A DNA stretch of 64,000 nucleotides from Microbispora sp. H11081 (GCF_012999535.1 NZ_JABBWV010000001.1:1116001-1180000), one strand, 5' to 3'. Positions 43,488 to 53,169 are shown, numbered from the stretch's first letter. Translations and numbers: made by a program. Notes: a model not told the origin generated them from the sequence alone.

Positions 43488-43963
43488 TGATTCGTCTCCT
43501 CCAGATCGCTAGTAGTGGTTCACTCAGCAAACCGATGTTTCGGAATAGTCCTCTGTGTCCGGTTGTGCTGTCAAGGGTCCGCAGAGGTGATGTGTGGTCC
43601 GACACGCGGAACGGCGCGTCCGCGGGGGGAGTGGGCGGAGCCCTGTCGGCGCGCCCCCGCGCTCGGGGACGTTTCGCCTGCGGGCGCACTCGCATGGCGG
43701 GCACGCCGGCATGGGGGGCGGAGCGCGCGAACACGTCGGCGTGCCCCGAGGCATGGGCGCACGCCGGGACAGGCCGGCGCGCACCCGGCCGCGTGGGGGG
43801 ACACGGCGGGACGTGGGGACGGTGGGGGACGGCGTGGGGGGCACGCGCCAGGAGCGCAGGTCAGGGCGCGGACGCTCCCGGCGCCTCTAGTGCGCGGCGG
43901 CGGCCGCGGTCACGAGGACAGGCGCCCTCGTGACCGCGCCGCGGTAGCAGTAAGACGGCTCTT
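43488..43963. promoter_or_regulatory. ADH-operon promoter with IclR-type operator, plus GC-rich spacer with terminator
   Basis: The operator GGTTCACTCAGCAAACC (43517-43533) lies between the ADH start and a minus-strand -35 TTGACA (43574-43569) with -10 GACTAT. From 43590 to 43900 the sequence is very G-rich on the plus strand with no credible gene. A 13-bp stem CGCGGTCACGAGG (43905-43917) pairs with 43926-43938, just past the IclR stop, and should terminate that gene. Confidence 0.7.
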
Positions 43964-44755
43964 CTAGTGGAGCGGCAGGCCGTTCGTCAATTGCAGGTCG
44001 GTAATACTGAGCAGGTCGCTGAGGCGGCTGGAGGCCTGCAGCAGCGAATCCGCGGTCGAATCGATCCAGCTTTTGGTCAGACGAAAGGTCGGCCCGCCGA
44101 TCCACACGGCGTACGGGAATTTGTCGCGCACCCGGACCGGTGCGGCCACCGACGAGGCGCCCGGCTCCAGTTCGTCGATGGTGTAGGCGTATCCACGGCT
44201 TCTGATGTCGTCCAGGCCCTGTATGAACGCGTCGAAACCGCCGAGGTGTTCCGGTGCGTGTTTCTCGAACTCCTCCGCGTAATCGTGGATGACAGACTGC
44301 CTGTCCAGCGCGGCGAGCAGCACCTTTCCCGTGGACGTCGCCCAGACGGGCTGGGTGCGCGGCACGGGTTTGAGTGTCTGCCCGATGATGCGCGGGCCGG
44401 GAACCTGGGCGACGACCATCACGTTCGGGGGAAGCAGGACGTCGAACCCACAGGTCTCCTGGGTCCGCGCGGCCAGCTCGGTCAGCACGCGGCGCATGTG
44501 ACCGTACGCGCCGTCGCTGTCCAGCAGCCCGCCGACGATGGACAGGAGCCCCAGCGACACCCGGTAGCGCCGGGTGTCGGGGTCGAGAGACAGCCAGCTC
44601 TCGCGCTCCAGCACGTTCAGCACGCGGTAGCAAGTGGCCTTCGGGATGCCGGACTCCCGGGCGACCTCGCTGAGCCCGACCCCCTCGGGGTGTGCCGCGA
44701 CGGCACGGAGCACCCAGATGGTGCGGCGTACCAGGCCTGACTCACTCGCCGCCAT
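43964..44755 (-). CDS. IclR-family transcriptional regulator
   Basis: A 263-residue regulator. The winged helix-turn-helix is VLRAVAAHPEGVGLSEVARESGIPKATCYRVLNVLERESWL (about 14-55). The IclR effector domain (about 75-250) contains VWATSTGKVLLAAL and SRGYAYTIDELEPGASSVAAPV. IclR proteins bind short palindromes as dimers or tetramers and respond to small organic acids. GGAGGAGAA precedes ATG 44755. It lies centrally among six operons whose promoters carry a matching 17-bp palindrome, so it is the likely master regulator. No such site precedes its own gene. Confidence 0.92.
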   Translation of the reverse strand: MAASESGLVRRTIWVLRAVAAHPEGVGLSEVARESGIPKATCYRVLNVLERESWLSLDPDTRRYRVSLGLLSIVGGLLDSDGAYGHMRRVLTELAARTQETCGFDVLLPPNVMVVAQVPGPRIIGQTLKPVPRTQPVWATSTGKVLLAALDRQSVIHDYAEEFEKHAPEHLGGFDAFIQGLDDIRSRGYAYTIDELEPGASSVAAPVRVRDKFPYAVWIGGPTFRLTKSWIDSTADSLLQASSRLSDLLSITDLQLTNGLPLH

Positions 44756-45075
44756 TTCTCCTCCGAAGAGATTCGCCCGGCCGCCGAACCGCAGCGGCAA
44801 AACCCGGGCAACGCAGAAGGCCCCTGATCGGGCAGAAAGCGGTCCTGCCCGGATCATGCTGATGCTAATGGATCCACGCTGACGCGTCGCCTGGAAAGGC
44901 GATGCGGAATTACCGCAGGCCAGCCCATATCCCAGAGGGAAAGCCGCCATAGTACCGCAGTGGTCATCTCTGATGAAGAGCCGGACCGGCCGCTGGAGTG
45001 CGACCCGCCGGAGGGTCTCTCGAATCGGAGAAAGTCCGTGGCGGTGCGGGGCCGCGCGATTCCCGCGCGTAACCG
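44756..45075. other. Upstream region of the IclR gene
   Basis: There is no gene here. It contains a stem TGATC-GGGCAG ... CTGCCC-G-GATCA (44825-44856) that would form in the IclR 5' leader, and a small palindrome GCGG-AATTA-CCGC (44904-44916). Neither matches the 17-bp regulon site. The DppC stop lies at 45076. Confidence 0.4.
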
Positions 45076-45954
45076 TCAGCGCAGAGTCGGGTCGAAAGTG
45101 TCACGGAATCCATCGCCCACCAGATTGAGCGACAATACGGTCGCCAGGATGGCCAGGCCGGGGAAGATGCTGACGTGCGGCGCCGAGGCGACGTACTGCC
45201 TGCCGTCCGCGAGCATCGCACCCCACTCCGGGCTCGGGGGCTGCGCCCCGAGGCCCAGGAAGCTGAGCGAGGAGACGCTCACGATGGCCAGCGCCAGGCC
45301 CACCGTCGTGATGACGATGATGGGGGCGCTGATGTTCGGCAGGATGTGCCGGATCGCGATGCGGAGCCCGCGCAGTCCTGACGCGTGCGCCGCTTCCACG
45401 TACTCCTTGCCCACCACCTCGAGCGTCGCGCCGCGGACGACCCGGGCGTACTGCGGGATGTAGGTGATCCCGACCGCGATGGCGGCGTTGCGCAGGCTCG
45501 GCCCGGCGACCGCCACGACCAGGATCGCGAGCAGGAAGTAGGGGAACGACAGCACCAGGTCCATGCTGCGCATCAGCAGGCTGTCGGCGATGCCGCCGCG
45601 GTAGGCGGCGACGATGCCGATGACCGTGCCGACGACGCCGCTCAGCAGCACGGCGCCGGCGGCGGCGAGCAGCGTGGCCCGGGCGCCGAGCATGATGCGG
45701 CTGAGGATGTCCCGTCCGAACGCGTCACGCCCGAGCCACGCGTCGGCGCTTGGCCCCTCCCTGCGCAGCGCGAGGTTCTGCGCGGTGGGATCGTGCGGGG
45801 CGATCCACGGCGCGAGCAGGGCGACCGCGGTGATCAGCACGAGGATGATCAGGCCGACGACCGCCGCGCGGTTGCGGGCGAACGTCGCCCATCCCTCCTG
45901 GAAGGCACTTCGCTCGACCGCGGCCTTGGGTGGCGCGGCTACGACTGCGCTCAT
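45076..45954 (-). CDS. ABC transporter permease (DppC/OppC type)
   Basis: A 292-residue membrane protein with six TM segments and an N-terminal OppC_N extension (FARNRAAVVGLIILVLITAVALLAPWIAPHDP, then GRDAFGRDILSRI). The EAA coupling loop is EYVEAAHASGLRGLRIAIRHILPN. It forms the inner-membrane channel with the DppB-type permease three bases upstream. It uses binding proteins at 39208-40758 and 46937-48493 and ATPases at 55595-57723. Confidence 0.92.
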   Translation of the reverse strand: MSAVVAAPPKAAVERSAFQEGWATFARNRAAVVGLIILVLITAVALLAPWIAPHDPTAQNLALRREGPSADAWLGRDAFGRDILSRIMLGARATLLAAAGAVLLSGVVGTVIGIVAAYRGGIADSLLMRSMDLVLSFPYFLLAILVVAVAGPSLRNAAIAVGITYIPQYARVVRGATLEVVGKEYVEAAHASGLRGLRIAIRHILPNISAPIIVITTVGLALAIVSVSSLSFLGLGAQPPSPEWGAMLADGRQYVASAPHVSIFPGLAILATVLSLNLVGDGFRDTFDPTLR

Positions 45955-45956
45955 GG

Positions 45957-46877
45957 TCAGACTCCTCGCTGCCGGGGGTCGACCCACTTGTAGAGCACGT
46001 CGACCAGCAGGTTGATCACGACGAAGACGACGGTGCCGAGGAGGACCGCGCCCCGTACGACGGGATAGTCGCGTCCCTCGATGGCGGTGACCATGAGGCG
46101 GCCCATCCCGGGGATGCCGAAGACCGTCTCGGTGAGCACGGCGCCGCCGATGAGGGCGCCGAACTGGAGACCGATCACCGTCATGACGGGCACCAGGGCG
46201 TTCTTCAGCGCGTACTTCATGACCACCGTGCGCTCGGGCAGTCCTGCCGCGCGCGCGGTGCGGATGTAGTCGCCGCCCAGCACCTCCAGCATGCTGGACC
46301 GCGTCAGCCGCGCGATCACGGCGAGCGGGTACGTGCTGAGCGCGATGGCGGGCAGCACCAGGTGCAGGTACGTGCCCCAGCCGAATGCGGGGAAGATCGG
46401 CCACTTCACCGAGAAGCCGATGATGAGCAGGATCGCCAGCCAGAACACGGGCAGCGACACCAGCGTGAGCACACCGACCCTGGTGACGGTGTCGATGATC
46501 GAGTACTGCTTGACCGCGGCGAGGATGCCCACCCCGACGCCGACGAGCACGGCGATGAGCATGCCCGTCGTGGCGAGGGTGGCGCTCACGCCCGCTGTGC
46601 GGGCGAGTTCGGCGACGACCTCGCGCCCGCTGCGGTAGGAGATCCCGAGGTCTCCCTGCACGGCGTTCGCCACGAAGGACAGGTACTGCACGACAAGCGG
46701 CCGGTCGAGTCCCAGCTTGGCCCGCAGGTCGGCGACCGCCTCGGGTGACGCGTTCTGCCCGAGGAGCAGCGTGACGGGGTCACCCGGGGTCATCTCCAGG
46801 GCCACGAACACGACGAACGAGATGATGAGCAGCAGCGGTATCAGCTGCAGGATCCGTCTGCCCGCGTAGGACAACAT
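45957..46877 (-). CDS. ABC transporter permease (DppB/OppB type)
   Basis: A 306-residue six-TM permease: GRRILQLIPLLLIISFVVFVALEMTPGDPV, then GVSATLATTGMLIAVLVGVGVGILAAV. The EAA loop is DYIRTARAAGLPERTVVMKYALKNALVPV, ending PLGTVVF-like (VLLGTVVFVVINLLVDVLYKWVDPR). GAGGAGG lies nine bases before ATG 46877, favouring it over the longer frame to 46895. It is downstream of the binding-protein gene in the ECH-led operon. Confidence 0.92.
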   Translation of the reverse strand: MLSYAGRRILQLIPLLLIISFVVFVALEMTPGDPVTLLLGQNASPEAVADLRAKLGLDRPLVVQYLSFVANAVQGDLGISYRSGREVVAELARTAGVSATLATTGMLIAVLVGVGVGILAAVKQYSIIDTVTRVGVLTLVSLPVFWLAILLIIGFSVKWPIFPAFGWGTYLHLVLPAIALSTYPLAVIARLTRSSMLEVLGGDYIRTARAAGLPERTVVMKYALKNALVPVMTVIGLQFGALIGGAVLTETVFGIPGMGRLMVTAIEGRDYPVVRGAVLLGTVVFVVINLLVDVLYKWVDPRQRGV

Positions 46878-46936
46878 TTTCTGACACCTCCTCAATCAGG
46901 CCCGGAAGGGGTTCCCCGGGTGGCCCTCACTCGCGG

Positions 46937-48493
46937 TTACTTCTGCCGGACGGTGATCTTCGAGAGGTCCCACAGAGTCGATCTCCTGGTGTGGAATCCC
47001 TCGACACCCGCGCCGGTCGCGTAGAAGTTCGTCGAGTGGTAGACGGGGACCACCACGACGTCGTCCATCACGAGCCTGCGCTGGATCTTGTTCATCAGGT
47101 CCTCGCGCTCCTTGGTCTTCACCGGGAGCAGGGCGAGCCGGTCGATGTCCTCGTCGGAACCCGCGTAGCCGGACATGTTGTTGACGGCGCCGGAGCGGAA
47201 GACGCGGGTCAGCATGTCGGCGGGGTCGCCGGCGGTCATGCCCCAGCCCAGCCAGTACATCTGCGTCTTGTGCTCAAGGAGCGAGGTGAACCAGGTGCCG
47301 GACTCCTGCATCTTCAGGTTGGCGGTCACCCCGATCTCCTTCAGCTGCTCCTTCAGGACCTCGGCGACTTCCTTGTCCTTGAGGTAGTAGTCGGTGGGCA
47401 CGACCAGGTCGAGCGTCACGTTCTTGGCCCCGGCCTCGGCCATCAGGCGCTTGGCGCCCTCGACGTCGTGCGGGATCGTGATCGGCTCGTCGGACGGGCT
47501 GATCAGCGCGGGGGGGATCAGGCCCTTGGTGGCGGGCTCGCCCACGCCCTCCAGGACGGTGGAGACGATGGCCTCCTTGTCGATCGCCATGGCGATCGCG
47601 CGGCGGACCTTGACGTCAGGGACCTGCTTGAGCTCGAAGCCGAGGAAGACCGGCTGCGCCTTGACCTCGATGACCTCGGTGAGGTCCTCGGAGGCGCGGA
47701 TGGAGGCCAGCTCGGACGGCGGCGGGTTCTCGATGACGTGGACGTCGCCGGACTGCAGCGCGGCGTACCGGGTGCTGGCCTCGGGGATCGGCACGATCTC
47801 CAGGGTCTTCACCGGAGGCTTCTCGCCCCAGTAGTTCTCGTTGCGTTCGAGCACCATGAGCTCGTCGGGGTTCCACGTCTTGAGGACGTACGGCCCGGTG
47901 CCGACGGGACGGCTGGACAGGTCCTTCTCGCCCTCCGCGATCGCCTTCGCGCTGACGATGCCGGCGACGGGGACGGAGAGGTTGTTGAGCAGGCCGGAGA
48001 ACGGCTTGGACAGCCGCACCTTGACCTGGTTGCCGGTGGCCTCGACGGATTCGATCACGCCCAGGTAGCCGCTGCCCTGCTTGGCCTTCGACGCCCGCTC
48101 GAGGTTGGTCTTGACCACCTCGGCGGTGAGGTCGGTGCCGTCGCTGAACTTGACGCCCTGGCGGATTTCGAAGGTCCACTCCGTGTCGGAGTCCTGCTTC
48201 CACGAGGTGGCGAGCCCCGGCTCGGGCGTGCCGTCGGGGGCCAGCGTGATCAGCTGGTCGTACAGCAGGTCGAGCCGGGTGAAGTCGGCGGTGAGGGAGA
48301 AGTTCGGCGGGTCGAGGCTCTGGGCGTCGGCGCTGGTGCCGATGCGCAGGGAGACGTCCTTGGACTCCGCGACGGGCGCGGCGGCCTCGCTGTCACCGCC
48401 GGCGCTGAGCCCGCAACCCGTCAGGGTGAGAGAGGTGAGGAGGGCGAGGGCCACGGCACCGCGGCGCGGCCACGCTCCCTTGATGTGGTTCAT
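46937..48493 (-). CDS. ABC transporter substrate-binding lipoprotein (SBP family 5), copy 2
   Basis: A 518-residue lipoprotein with lipobox LTGC (Cys27). The SBP_bac_5 domain has RIGTSADAQSLDPPN, RPVGTGPYVLKTW and TQMYWLGWGMTAGDPADM. Its residues track copy 1 along the whole length. Unlike copy 1 it lies directly with the permease genes, so it is probably the original partner. Having two binding proteins for one permease pair suggests two related substrates or an intermediate plus a parent compound. Confidence 0.92.
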   Translation of the reverse strand: MNHIKGAWPRRGAVALALLTSLTLTGCGLSAGGDSEAAAPVAESKDVSLRIGTSADAQSLDPPNFSLTADFTRLDLLYDQLITLAPDGTPEPGLATSWKQDSDTEWTFEIRQGVKFSDGTDLTAEVVKTNLERASKAKQGSGYLGVIESVEATGNQVKVRLSKPFSGLLNNLSVPVAGIVSAKAIAEGEKDLSSRPVGTGPYVLKTWNPDELMVLERNENYWGEKPPVKTLEIVPIPEASTRYAALQSGDVHVIENPPPSELASIRASEDLTEVIEVKAQPVFLGFELKQVPDVKVRRAIAMAIDKEAIVSTVLEGVGEPATKGLIPPALISPSDEPITIPHDVEGAKRLMAEAGAKNVTLDLVVPTDYYLKDKEVAEVLKEQLKEIGVTANLKMQESGTWFTSLLEHKTQMYWLGWGMTAGDPADMLTRVFRSGAVNNMSGYAGSDEDIDRLALLPVKTKEREDLMNKIQRRLVMDDVVVVPVYHSTNFYATGAGVEGFHTRRSTLWDLSKITVRQK

Positions 48494-48601
48494 GAACTGG
48501 TTCTTCTTCCTGGCATCACGACGTCACGGAGCCGGCGCGCCCCGGAGCGGGGGCCGGTGCTCGTCCGCGACGCGCGTCCGGTGTGATCTGGTGCGTTGTG
48601 C

Positions 48602-49411
48602 CTAGTCGCGGTAGGGGGCGTCGCGCGCCACGAGGAACGCCTTGAGCCCTTCCTCAGCACGGATCTTGCGCAGCCGGTCGCGCTCGGGCACGCCGGTGGA
48701 GTCGAGGACCAGGGTGTCGCCGAACCGGTGACCGGCCTGGAGCCCGCGGAAGCCCTGCATGTCGTACATCATGCGAACCGACCGCTTGAGGGTCTGGAGC
48801 GTGAGCAGCGGGGCGTTGGCGATGCGGTGGGCCAGGCGCAGCGCCGCCGCGTCGACCGTGCCGTCGGGCACGACGGCGTTGACCAGGCCGAGGCGGTGGG
48901 CCTCCTGCGCGTCGACGCTGTCACCAGTGAGGTACATGTGGTTCATCAGCTTGAAGTGCGTGAGCCACGGCAGCAGCAGCAGCGGCGACAGGGTGCCGTG
49001 CCGGATCTCGGGCTCGCCGAACGACGCGGACTCACCGCAGACGGTCAGGTCGCCGATCAGGCCGAGGTTGCAGCCGGCGGCGAGGGCGACGCCCTTCACC
49101 GACGTGATCAGCACCTTGTCCATGTACCAGAGCTTCTCCAGCATCTTCGCGTTGCGCTGCGCGATGCGGTCGGTCTCCACCGTGTTCTCGGGCGACGGAT
49201 CGTTGACGAGGTCGATGCCGGAGGAGAAGGCGCGGTCGCCCTCCGCTCCGAGCACGACCACCTTGATCTCCGGGTCCGCCTCGAGCTCGTCGATGATCGC
49301 GCTCAACTCGTTCACGGTCTGCGCACGCAGGGCGTTCAGGGCCTTCGGGCGGTTCAAGGTGACGATCGCGACCTGGCCGTCACGTTCCAGGCGCACGTCT
49401 TCGTAAGGCAC
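48602..49411 (-). CDS. Enoyl-CoA hydratase/isomerase family protein
   Basis: A 269-residue crotonase-fold protein. Oxyanion-hole blocks are DRAFSSGIDL and KGVALAAGCNLGLIGDL; the Glu in ASFGEPEIRHG sits at a catalytic position. It hydrates or otherwise processes an enoyl-CoA intermediate. GTG 49411 has GGAG seven bases upstream and is preferred to TTG 49429. It is the first gene of an operon with binding protein 2 and the two permeases, with the 17-bp operator 28 bases before the start. Confidence 0.9.
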   Translation of the reverse strand: MPYEDVRLERDGQVAIVTLNRPKALNALRAQTVNELSAIIDELEADPEIKVVVLGAEGDRAFSSGIDLVNDPSPENTVETDRIAQRNAKMLEKLWYMDKVLITSVKGVALAAGCNLGLIGDLTVCGESASFGEPEIRHGTLSPLLLLPWLTHFKLMNHMYLTGDSVDAQEAHRLGLVNAVVPDGTVDAAALRLAHRIANAPLLTLQTLKRSVRMMYDMQGFRGLQAGHRFGDTLVLDSTGVPERDRLRKIRAEEGLKAFLVARDAPYRD

Positions 49412-49718
49412 TCGCAAACTCCATCCCAAGATTGCTTCGGTTCGTCAGATGAACCGGTGATCTGGATAGTGGACCCGTAGGGATGGCTCGTGTCAAGAGA
49501 GAAGCATGCAAGTTTTCCTGGTCGCAACATGCGCGTGACGACGGGACGGGCTCCCGATCCTCTGCGGGGGCGCGGATCCGGCGCGCCAGGGCTCGCCTCG
49601 CCCCAGGCATTGACAGGCGTATCCGCTTGCATCAAAAATGAACTACCAGTTCGCTCAGTGAACCGACATTGACCTGTCGCCCCCCGGCGCCCCCCACCCC
49701 CCGTGAAGGAAGGTCTTC
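49412..49718. promoter_or_regulatory. Divergent promoters with two IclR-type operators
   Basis: Minus strand: a TTGACA-CGAGC element near 49498 and the site GGTTCGTCAGATGAACC (49439-49455) serve the hydratase operon. Plus strand: -35 TTGACA (49610-49615), an A-rich -10 near 49634-49639, and the site AGTTCGCTCAGTGAACC (49648-49664) serve the dihydropyrimidinase operon. In both, the operator sits at or just past the predicted transcription start, so binding should block initiation. Confidence 0.75.
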
Positions 49719-51077
49719 GTGCATTTCGATCTTGTCGTGACGGGTGGGCTGCTCGTCGACCCCGACTGGGGCACGCTCCCCGGCAGCCTTGGAGTCAAGG
49801 ACGGCCGCATCGCCGCGGTCGTCTCTCCGCACCAGGAGCTCACCGCGGACGAGACGGTCGACGCCACGGGCCTGGTGGTGATGCCGGGGGTGATCGACCC
49901 CCATACGCACCTCGGATACGCCCAGTCGTTCGATGCGGACCTGGTCACAGAGACCCGCTCGGCGGCGCTCGGCGGTGTCACCACCGTATTGAGCTTCTAC
50001 AGACAGTACAAGGGCGCCCAGCCCGCTCCGTACGACGAGCTGCCCGAACTGGCCGCGGCCGTGAACAGGGCGTCCGTGGTCGACGTGGGTCTGCACTTCG
50101 GCATGCTCGCCGAGTCCCAGGTGCGCGAGATCCCCAAGTACGCGGCGGCCGGGGTGACCTCGCACAAGTTCTACATGGCCTACCGCGGCCCGGACGGCGC
50201 CACGGTCGGCATGGTCAACGAGTGCGACGACGGCCTCCTGCTCGAAGGGCTGCGCCTGCTCGGCAGGGAAGGCGGCGTGGCCTGCGTGCACGCCGAGAAC
50301 ACCGACATCGTCAACCGGTCCATGCGGCAGGTGCGCGAGTCGGGCGCGACCGGCCTGCGGGCCTGGTCCGACGCCCGTCCGGCGTTCGCGGAGGCGGAGA
50401 ACATCCAGCGGGTGGCCTTCCTCGCCCGGCGGGCCGAGGCCCCCGTCTACCTGGTGCACATCGGCTCGCGCGAGTCGCTCGACGCGGCCAGGCGGGCGCG
50501 GGAGGAGGGCGCCACGGTGTGGGTGGAGACCTGCCCGCACTACCTGACCCACACCTACGACAGTCCGGCGGGGCCGCTCGCCAAAATCAACCCTCCGGTC
50601 CGCAGCGAGGACGACGTCGAGGCGATGTGGGAGGGACTGATCGACGGTACGGTCGACACCGTCGGCACCGACCACTGCGCCGTCCCCCTCGACCGCAAGG
50701 GCGCCGACATCTGGGCCGCCGCCGCGGGATTCCCCGGCATGGCGACGACGCTGCCGGTGCTGCTGTCCGAGGGCCACCACAAGCGCGGCATGAGCCTGAC
50801 GCGGATCGCGCAGGTCCTCGCGCGCAACTCCGCGTCCATCTTCAACATCCCCGGCAAGGGGACGCTGCGGGTGGGCGCCGACGCCGACCTCGTGCTGTGC
50901 GACCTCGGCGCGGAGCGCGTCGTCGACCACCGGGCGCTCGGCAGCTCGTCCGCGTACAGCATCCTCGACGGCCAGACGTTGCGCGGCTGGCCGGTGCGCA
51001 CCGTGCTGCGCGGGCGGACGGTGGCGGTGGACGGGCAGATCGTCGGCGAGCCGGGGGGCCGGTTCCTGGCCCGGTGA
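49719..51077 (+). CDS. Dihydropyrimidinase/hydantoinase-like cyclic amidohydrolase
   Basis: A 452-residue amidohydrolase (TIM barrel). PGVIDPHTHLG holds the first metal His pair, the Lys in SHKFYMAY is the likely carbamylated ligand, VHAENTD and LVHIGSR give further His ligands, and the catalytic Asp is in GTDHCAV. It opens cyclic ureides, imides or hydantoins to N-carbamoyl or amic acids. GTG 49719 follows GTGAAGGAAGG. It is the first gene of the operon with the nitrilase-type amidase and the LLM enzyme. No dihydropyrimidine dehydrogenase is present in the window, so the natural substrate may be already reduced or not a pyrimidine. Confidence 0.9.
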   Translation: MHFDLVVTGGLLVDPDWGTLPGSLGVKDGRIAAVVSPHQELTADETVDATGLVVMPGVIDPHTHLGYAQSFDADLVTETRSAALGGVTTVLSFYRQYKGAQPAPYDELPELAAAVNRASVVDVGLHFGMLAESQVREIPKYAAAGVTSHKFYMAYRGPDGATVGMVNECDDGLLLEGLRLLGREGGVACVHAENTDIVNRSMRQVRESGATGLRAWSDARPAFAEAENIQRVAFLARRAEAPVYLVHIGSRESLDAARRAREEGATVWVETCPHYLTHTYDSPAGPLAKINPPVRSEDDVEAMWEGLIDGTVDTVGTDHCAVPLDRKGADIWAAAAGFPGMATTLPVLLSEGHHKRGMSLTRIAQVLARNSASIFNIPGKGTLRVGADADLVLCDLGAERVVDHRALGSSSAYSILDGQTLRGWPVRTVLRGRTVAVDGQIVGEPGGRFLAR

Positions 51078-51145
51078 GCGCGGGCGCGCCACCACACACA
51101 AGCAACAGCGACCACAACGAACGCAGAAAGAACAGGAGAGCCGCG

Positions 51146-52048
51146 TTGAAGGCAAAGGTACTGCTCATCCAGAACGGCCCGGCGGGCACGGACACCGAGA
51201 AGAACGTCGAGGAGAACCTGGCCCTCGTCGCCGAGGCGACGAAGGACTACGCGCCGGACTTCGTGCTGTTCAGCGAGTTGTCCAACACGCAGTACTTCTG
51301 CGGCTACAACTCGCCCGAGCCCTTCGCGCTGGCCGAGCCGATCGACGGCCCGTCCGTCCGGCGGTTCCAGGAGCTCGCCAGGGAGCTCGGCAGCTACGTG
51401 CTCTTCCCCTTCTACGAGAAGGGCGAGGTGAAGGGTGAGTTCTACAACAGTGTGGCGGTCATCGGCCGCGACGGCGAGCTGATCCCGGGCGACCTGCCGG
51501 ACGGACGCCAGGTGCGCGTCTACCGCAAGAACCACATCCCCGACCAGTGGAGCTACAGCCCCGGTCTCAACGAGCGTTACTACTTCAAGGAGGGCCCCGG
51601 CCTCGCGACGTTCAGGACCGAGTACGGCAAGATCTCCATCCTGATCTGCTACGAGCGCTCCTTCCCCGAGGCGTGGCGGGTGCACGCCCTGCAGGGTTCG
51701 AAGATCATGTTCGTCCCGGTGGCCGCGTGGGGCCCGAACCGTGCCGACTCCTGGGGCGGCGAGCTGCGCACCGCGGCCATCCAGAACGGCCTGTTCGTCG
51801 TCGCCTCCAACAAGGGCGGCCTGGAGATGACCGAGGGCCCGCGCCACTTCTTCGGCGCCAGCCGGATCATCAGCCCGCTGGGCGAGGAGCTCGCCGCGGC
51901 GCCGGCCGGAGAGGGCCCGCACATCCTCAAGGCGGAGCTCGACCTCGACGAGATCGACCAGCACGGGGTGCGCTACACGTTCTTCCGCGACCGCCGCCCC
52001 GAGCTCTACCGCTCGCTCAGCGACGACGTCGCCCGCGGCGTCCTCTAA
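51146..52048 (+). CDS. Nitrilase-superfamily carbamoyl/amide hydrolase
   Basis: A 300-residue CN-hydrolase. The catalytic triad is Glu in LFSELSN, Lys in VYRKNHIP and Cys in ILICYERSFPE. These enzymes (N-carbamoyl amino acid amidohydrolase, beta-ureidopropionase) cleave the open-chain carbamoyl or amide product of a hydantoinase to an amino acid, ammonia and CO2. TTG 51146 follows AGGAGAG by five bases. It is 68 bases after the hydantoinase gene and 32 before the LLM gene. Confidence 0.92.
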   Translation: MKAKVLLIQNGPAGTDTEKNVEENLALVAEATKDYAPDFVLFSELSNTQYFCGYNSPEPFALAEPIDGPSVRRFQELARELGSYVLFPFYEKGEVKGEFYNSVAVIGRDGELIPGDLPDGRQVRVYRKNHIPDQWSYSPGLNERYYFKEGPGLATFRTEYGKISILICYERSFPEAWRVHALQGSKIMFVPVAAWGPNRADSWGGELRTAAIQNGLFVVASNKGGLEMTEGPRHFFGASRIISPLGEELAAAPAGEGPHILKAELDLDEIDQHGVRYTFFRDRRPELYRSLSDDVARGVL

Positions 52049-52080
52049 TCCGGCTCCACTCGCAGATAGGGACACGAGTA

Positions 52081-53088
52081 ATGGATGTAGGCGTCTTCCT
52101 GGGCTCGCAGTACGCGCCCGACCAGGACATCTACGCGGCATTCCAAGGCCTGATCGAGCAGACGCGCCTGATCAGGGACAACGGTTACGACGCCATCTGG
52201 CTGGGCCAGCACTTCCTGAGCGCGCCCGACCAGTATCTCCAGACGACGCCGATGCTCGCCCGCCTGGCCGCGGAGGCGGGCGACATGAAGCTGGGCACGA
52301 ACCTGCTGCTGCTGCCGCTCATGAACCCCGTCGACATCGCGGAGCAGTACGCGACGATGGACGTCATCAGTGGCGGCAAGCTGATCCTGGGCGTGGGGCT
52401 CGGCTACCGGGACGCGGAGTTCGAGGCGTTCCAGTTGCGCAAGAAGGATCGGGTCGGCCGCCTCGAGGAGGGCGTGGAGATCCTCAAGCGGCTGTGGACC
52501 GAGGAGAACGTCTCCTTCGAGGGCAAGCACTTCACGCTCGACAACGTGACGATCAGCCCGCGCCCGATCCAGAAGCCCCGCCCGCAGATCTGGTTCGGCG
52601 CCACCGCCGACCCGGCGATCAGGCGGGCCGCGGTCCAGGGCGACGCGTGGATCGCGACGTCGATGACCGAGTGGGGGGAGATGGAGCAGCAGGTCGCCCT
52701 CTACCACCAGACCCGCAAGGAGGCGGGCCTGCCGGAGAAGGTGGAGTTCGCCAAGTGCGTCGAGCTCTACGTCGGAGACGACAAGGAGAGCGCGGTCAAG
52801 GAGGCCGAGCCGTACATCGGCGCGAAGTACAAGGCCTACTACAGCTGGGGCATGGGCGACAACGTCCCCGGTAACAGCGGCGCCGGCATCAGCGACTTCG
52901 CCGAGCTCACCAGGAAACGCTTCATCATCGGCGGCGTCGACGACGTGATCGAGGATTGCCTCTACCATCGCGACACGCTCGGAGTCACCCACCTGATCGT
53001 CCGGCTGAACTTCCCCGGCATGCCGATGGAGCTCGTCCGGCGCAGCATCGAGCGGTTCGGCAGGGAGGTCATCCCGGCGATCCGCTGA
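52081..53088 (+). CDS. LLM-class flavin-dependent oxidoreductase
   Basis: A 335-residue bacterial-luciferase-like monooxygenase. It shows the TIM-barrel pattern: GLIEQTRLIRDNGYDAIWLGQHF, LGTNLLLLPLMNPVDIAEQYATMDVISGGKLILGVGLGY and ISPRPIQKPRPQIWFGA. It uses reduced FMN and O2 to hydroxylate or open a substrate. No flavin reductase is encoded nearby. In Rut-type pyrimidine catabolism an LLM enzyme (RutA) opens the ring, so a similar oxidative step on an N-containing ring is possible. AGGGA precedes ATG 52081. A strong terminator follows. Confidence 0.92.
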   Translation: MDVGVFLGSQYAPDQDIYAAFQGLIEQTRLIRDNGYDAIWLGQHFLSAPDQYLQTTPMLARLAAEAGDMKLGTNLLLLPLMNPVDIAEQYATMDVISGGKLILGVGLGYRDAEFEAFQLRKKDRVGRLEEGVEILKRLWTEENVSFEGKHFTLDNVTISPRPIQKPRPQIWFGATADPAIRRAAVQGDAWIATSMTEWGEMEQQVALYHQTRKEAGLPEKVEFAKCVELYVGDDKESAVKEAEPYIGAKYKAYYSWGMGDNVPGNSGAGISDFAELTRKRFIIGGVDDVIEDCLYHRDTLGVTHLIVRLNFPGMPMELVRRSIERFGREVIPAIR

Positions 53089-53169
53089 GATCCCGGCCGT
53101 CCGCAGAAGGCGCGAGCAACGCCGTGATGTACGAGCACGCGCTCGACGTACGCGCAGGCCTTGATGCCG

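Noticed and set aside
43590..43900. G-rich stretch considered as a repeat array or G-quadruplex element
   Set aside because: G runs are irregular and not periodic; no repeat unit could be defined.
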